A stretch of DNA of 64,000 bases from Propionicicella superfundia DSM 22317. Its GTDB lineage: Bacteria > Actinomycetota > Actinomycetes > Propionibacteriales > Propionibacteriaceae. Every line of letters begins with the position of its first letter. Positions within the stretch are counted from its first letter, which is position 1. Positions 61,529-64,000 of the stretch are shown piece after piece. The stretch spans positions 391,406-455,405 of the forward strand of contig NZ_KE384022.1 in NCBI RefSeq assembly GCF_000423465.1, written 5' to 3'. A program made the translations under genes and the position numbers. Under the pieces are notes generated by a model. That model was not told the DNA's origin. It saw only the letters and a program-made list of their open reading frames with translations, and did not search any database.

Positions 61529-62379
61529 ATGACCAAGACCACCCCACAACCAGATTCACCCGATCTACGAACTCGCCAGTTCCGCACCAGTGAAGGACTG
61601 CGCTGCCTGCTGTGCCAGCTCCACGAACACGGTGACCAAGCCTGGGCGCACGACCCTGTCGCGGCGGACCTCATGCAGTTCGTCTGCGACAAGTACGCCA
61701 ACCTCGCCCGTAGGCATGAACTCGATCCGTGGGAAGCGGTCTCAGCAGCGTTCCAAGTCATGCGGGCGAAATCGACGCGGGAGGCCCGCGATCCCTGGGG
61801 CGTTATCACTCACGCGGTGCGGATCACCTGTATCTACGAAGAACGTGCGCAAGGCCTCCTCTGCTCGGTGCATCAGGCACGCCGTGCGCACGTCTCGTCA
61901 TTCCGCGACCCGGATCGGTTCAGCACCCGCGTGCATCCGATCGTGGATGACCATCCGTTGTTGAAGACCATCGATGAGCAATACAACCGTGTCGAGGAGA
62001 GCGCAGATACCTCGACGCCGGTGCTTATTGCCGTCGCACGAGCCATCGAACTGCTCGTCCTGCTCGGCTGGCCTGCCGATGTCGCCCAGAGCGGCGTTGA
62101 GCAGATCTGTGATGCCCTCATGCGCACCGGTGCCCGGCACACGGCGTACGACGCGCTCCGCAAGGACAAGCAGGTTCGCGTGCTGCTCGACATCCGGCCC
62201 CATCGTGGATGGTGCTGCTGCGGGCGATGCTCGGACACCCAGAACCGATGTATGCCGCCACCAACGCCGGGCGCGGTGTCTTGATGCGGCTCCTCATCGG
62301 GGAAACCGTAGGGCTGCTGCTTGCGGACGACGATCTCGTCGTCGGCCTCTCCGAATCCGCTCCCGGAGCCGAGTGGTGA
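61529..62379 (+). pseudogene. Conserved element-associated protein, frameshifted
   Basis: Frame 1 runs RTSEGLRCLLCQLHEHGDQA...DALRKDKQVRVLLDI. At 62,195 one base is missing: adding a C gives DIPAPSWMVLLRAMLGHPEP and the conserved tail AGRGVLMRLLIGETVGLLLA-DDDLVVGL, ending TGA 62,379. As I recall, such proteins sit near ParB-like and recombinase genes in actinobacterial integrated elements. The uncorrected frame would end as RPHRGWCCCGRCSDTQNRCM, which is not protein-like. ATG 61,529 has AGGAGG 10 nt upstream; a GTG 3 codons earlier is too close to it. Confidence 0.7.
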
Positions 62380-62386
62380 ACGGGGC

Positions 62387-63400
62387 ATGTCGGATAACAA
62401 GGGCATGGTTGGCCTGGAATGGGCGGTTCCCGCGATCCAAGTAGGGAACCGGCATCGAAAAGATCACGGCGACCTGAGTCCTCTCGTAGCGTCGATCAAA
62501 CGGCTCGGATTACTGCAGCCCATCACCATCACGCCAGAAGGCTTCCTGATCTGCGGGGCGAGGCGTCTCGCGGCGATCAAACAGCTCGGCTGGAAAACGG
62601 TCCGCGTGTGGGTACGCTCCGGCCTCTCCGACCGACTCGGGCAGCTACTCGCTGAGCAGGATGAGAACGCGCTGCACAAGCCGTTCACACCGATGGAGGG
62701 TGCCGCCCTCTACCGGGAGCTGAAGGCGCTGCTTGCTGAGGATGCACAGAAGCGGCAAGAGGCCACGCAATTCAGCAGCGAGCACCGACCAGGCGGTCCC
62801 GCACGGTTTGCACCACCGGAACTCGGACCCACCGGGGCCGTGCGAAAGCAGGCCGCAACGATGGTTCCCGGCGGGGTCTCATATGCGACGTTCGACAAGA
62901 TCGGATACCTCGAAAAGATCGCCACCGACACCACCATGCCCGACGATCTCCGGGCGAGAGCACGGGCGGAATTGGACCGAATCGAAGCCGGTGGAGCAGT
63001 CGGGCCTGCGTATGCTCGCGTCCACGATGAGGTCGAAGCATTACCCGGCAGCACGACCGCCGAATTGCACCAGCTCGCTGCGGAAGCACTCGCCCGAGCC
63101 AAGGCGGAGCGGCGGGCGAAGCGGAAGAAGATCCGCAAACCCGTCCCCATCCGCCGCAGCGACGGCCCCTTCCCGACACGGGCGTTCGTCCTCACTTGGG
63201 GTGAGCTGACGGACTGGTGGGAACGCTACGACCTCCACCAACTCGCCATCGAACTGACCGATGAGGAGATCGAGGGATTCCACGCCGCCCTCGACGGCAG
63301 CAACGCATTCGCCAAGCAGCTCGACGCCGCGCGCGAGGAAGTGCCACCGGATCAGCGTGGGCGGCAGACGGATCGACGGGCTCACCTGCGGGCGCTCTGA
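62387..63400 (+). CDS. ParB-like N-terminal domain protein
   Basis: 337 aa. ParB/Srx-type nuclease-fold domain at the N-terminus: VPAIQVGNRHRKDHGDLSPL-VASIKRLGLLQPITITPEGFLICGARRLAAIKQLGW, with the GARRL motif. An HTH-like middle (TPMEGAALYRELKALLAEDA) and a basic helical tail follow. Likely DNA-binding maintenance or transfer regulator of the integrated element. ATG 62,387, 7 bp after the previous stop. Frame is intact. Confidence 0.78.
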   Translation: MSDNKGMVGLEWAVPAIQVGNRHRKDHGDLSPLVASIKRLGLLQPITITPEGFLICGARRLAAIKQLGWKTVRVWVRSGLSDRLGQLLAEQDENALHKPFTPMEGAALYRELKALLAEDAQKRQEATQFSSEHRPGGPARFAPPELGPTGAVRKQAATMVPGGVSYATFDKIGYLEKIATDTTMPDDLRARARAELDRIEAGGAVGPAYARVHDEVEALPGSTTAELHQLAAEALARAKAERRAKRKKIRKPVPIRRSDGPFPTRAFVLTWGELTDWWERYDLHQLAIELTDEEIEGFHAALDGSNAFAKQLDAAREEVPPDQRGRQTDRRAHLRAL

Positions 63401-63433
63401 CCATGACGGGTGCGGGGATTCCGGAGCGGGGGT

Positions 63434-63697
63434 GTGCACCTCTCCTCCATGCCCTTCTCCCGCACCACCGATACCGGCCGCCGCATCACCGCGACGCCGC
63501 GCGTGCTGGAGGAACCGGACACCGCCCGTCTCGTTGCGCTGGTGCTGCACCTCGCCGAACAGCTCCACCACGAAGAAGCCCAGGACCGCGCCATTCCCGC
63601 GCGAGACGATCAAACTAACGGCCCCGGCGACAGCACTGGCGAGGCCAAGGAAGGACAGCACGATGACCCTCTTACTCCCAGCACCAGCCGAGGCTGA
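63434..63697 (+). CDS. Small hypothetical protein preceding the recombinase
   Basis: 87 aa (start uncertain: GTG 63,434 with GGAGCGGGGGT upstream, or ATG 63,449). A helical centre (TARLVALVLHLAEQLHHEEA) and an acidic tail; no recognised family. Overlaps the recombinase start by 35 bp, a common arrangement of small ORFs before serine integrases. Confidence 0.45.
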   Translation: MHLSSMPFSRTTDTGRRITATPRVLEEPDTARLVALVLHLAEQLHHEEAQDRAIPARDDQTNGPGDSTGEAKEGQHDDPLTPSTSRG

Positions 63698-64000
63698 CGA
63701 GAAGCTCGCATTTACGGCGGTGACCTATCAGCGCGTCTCCACGAAGGAACAGGCCGCGAAGGGTGGCCGCGACGAGGGGTTCTCCATCCCGGCGCAACGC
63801 GAAGCCAACGGCCGCAAGGCTGAAGCTCTCGGTGCGCGGATTGTGGCGGAGTTCGTCGATGCTGGGGAGTCCGCCCGCTCCGCCGACAGGCCGGACTTGA
63901 AACGCATGCTCGACTACATCGCGAGCCATCAGGTGACGTATTGCATCGTCCACAAGGTCGACCGGCTCGCCCGCAACCGCCTCGACGATGTCGAGATCCA
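63663..64000 (+). CDS. Serine recombinase (large serine integrase), N-terminal part; continues beyond window
   Basis: Visible 112 codons. Catalytic serine in TAVTYQRVSTKEQAAKGG, followed by FSIPAQREANGRKAEALGAR and SARSADRPDLKRMLDYIASH, with VHKVDRLARNRLDDVEI, the resolvase-domain signature. Large serine recombinases integrate phage or ICE DNA. ATG 63,663. Its presence argues that 55.4-64+ kb is an integrated element. Confidence 0.9.
   Translation, partial: MTLLLPAPAEADEKLAFTAVTYQRVSTKEQAAKGGRDEGFSIPAQREANGRKAEALGARIVAEFVDAGESARSADRPDLKRMLDYIASHQVTYCIVHKVDRLARNRLDDVEI

Overview
The window comes from a high-GC Gram-positive chromosome of the Actinomycetota. Evidence: strong G/C third-position bias through most of the window; many GTG starts and 4-bp GTGA stop/start overlaps; apparent leaderless -10-to-ATG spacings; a DtxR/IdeR-type iron box; and families typical of that phylum (FprA, EfeUOB, FCD-GntR regulators, DUF3516 helicase, dynamin-like GTPase pair, DinB/DUF664). 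I cannot name the genus. Both edges cut genes: a long-chain acyl-CoA ligase on the left and a large serine recombinase on the right.

Layout. 0-14.4 kb: acyl-CoA ligase with divergent MarR regulator, a fused FAD/Fe-S D-2-hydroxyacid dehydrogenase, an AbiEi-like/DUF559 protein, a DinB-fold protein, EttA, two coupled dynamin-like GTPases and acetyl-CoA synthetase. Four copies of an intergenic hairpin repeat sit between 4.9 and 8.9 kb. 14.6-16 kb: an AT-richer scar with an orphan gene, remnants of IS630 and IS481 transposases, and a second intergenic repeat family. 16-20.1 kb: a coupled operon of an unrecognised 711-aa modular protein, a 4-TM protein and a PrsW-type intramembrane protease. 20.3-24.3 kb: a four-carbon sugar-acid (threonate/erythronate-type) catabolic cluster with its GntR regulator. 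24.4-31.2 kb: rhodanese lipoprotein, amidase, a 19-bp tandem repeat array, MATE pump, a frameshifted LuxR gene, a hydroxyisobutyrate-dehydrogenase-like protein and TetR. 31.2-37.6 kb: a YhgE/Pip membrane protein with a degenerate ABC ATPase, then SDR / AhpD-like / MetY behind a structured leader. 37.9-49 kb: SDR, cytidylate-kinase-like protein, DUF3516 helicase, M50 protease, VOC protein, second AbiEi-like protein, aminotransferase and an old-yellow-enzyme-type reductase. 49.2-55 kb: efeUOB iron importer, with fprA divergent across an iron box.

55.2-64 kb is a different compartment. It opens with a nested 22-bp inverted repeat, drops in GC, and has the look of an integrated element: a serine recombinase, a ParB-like protein, a frameshifted element gene, a MerR-HEAT/HEAT pair with MerR-type operators and an Imm5-like putative immunity protein. 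Its most interesting cargo is a tight three-gene operon (55,892-58,788). It encodes a PD-(D/E)XK nuclease-like sce7726-family protein, an sce7725-family protein (resembling Beta_protein) and a zinc-ribbon/HEPN-type RES-domain protein. RES domains degrade NAD+, so this is a candidate abortive-infection or toxin-antitoxin style defence module.

All functional calls are from reading the sequence and recalled family knowledge; no database search was run.
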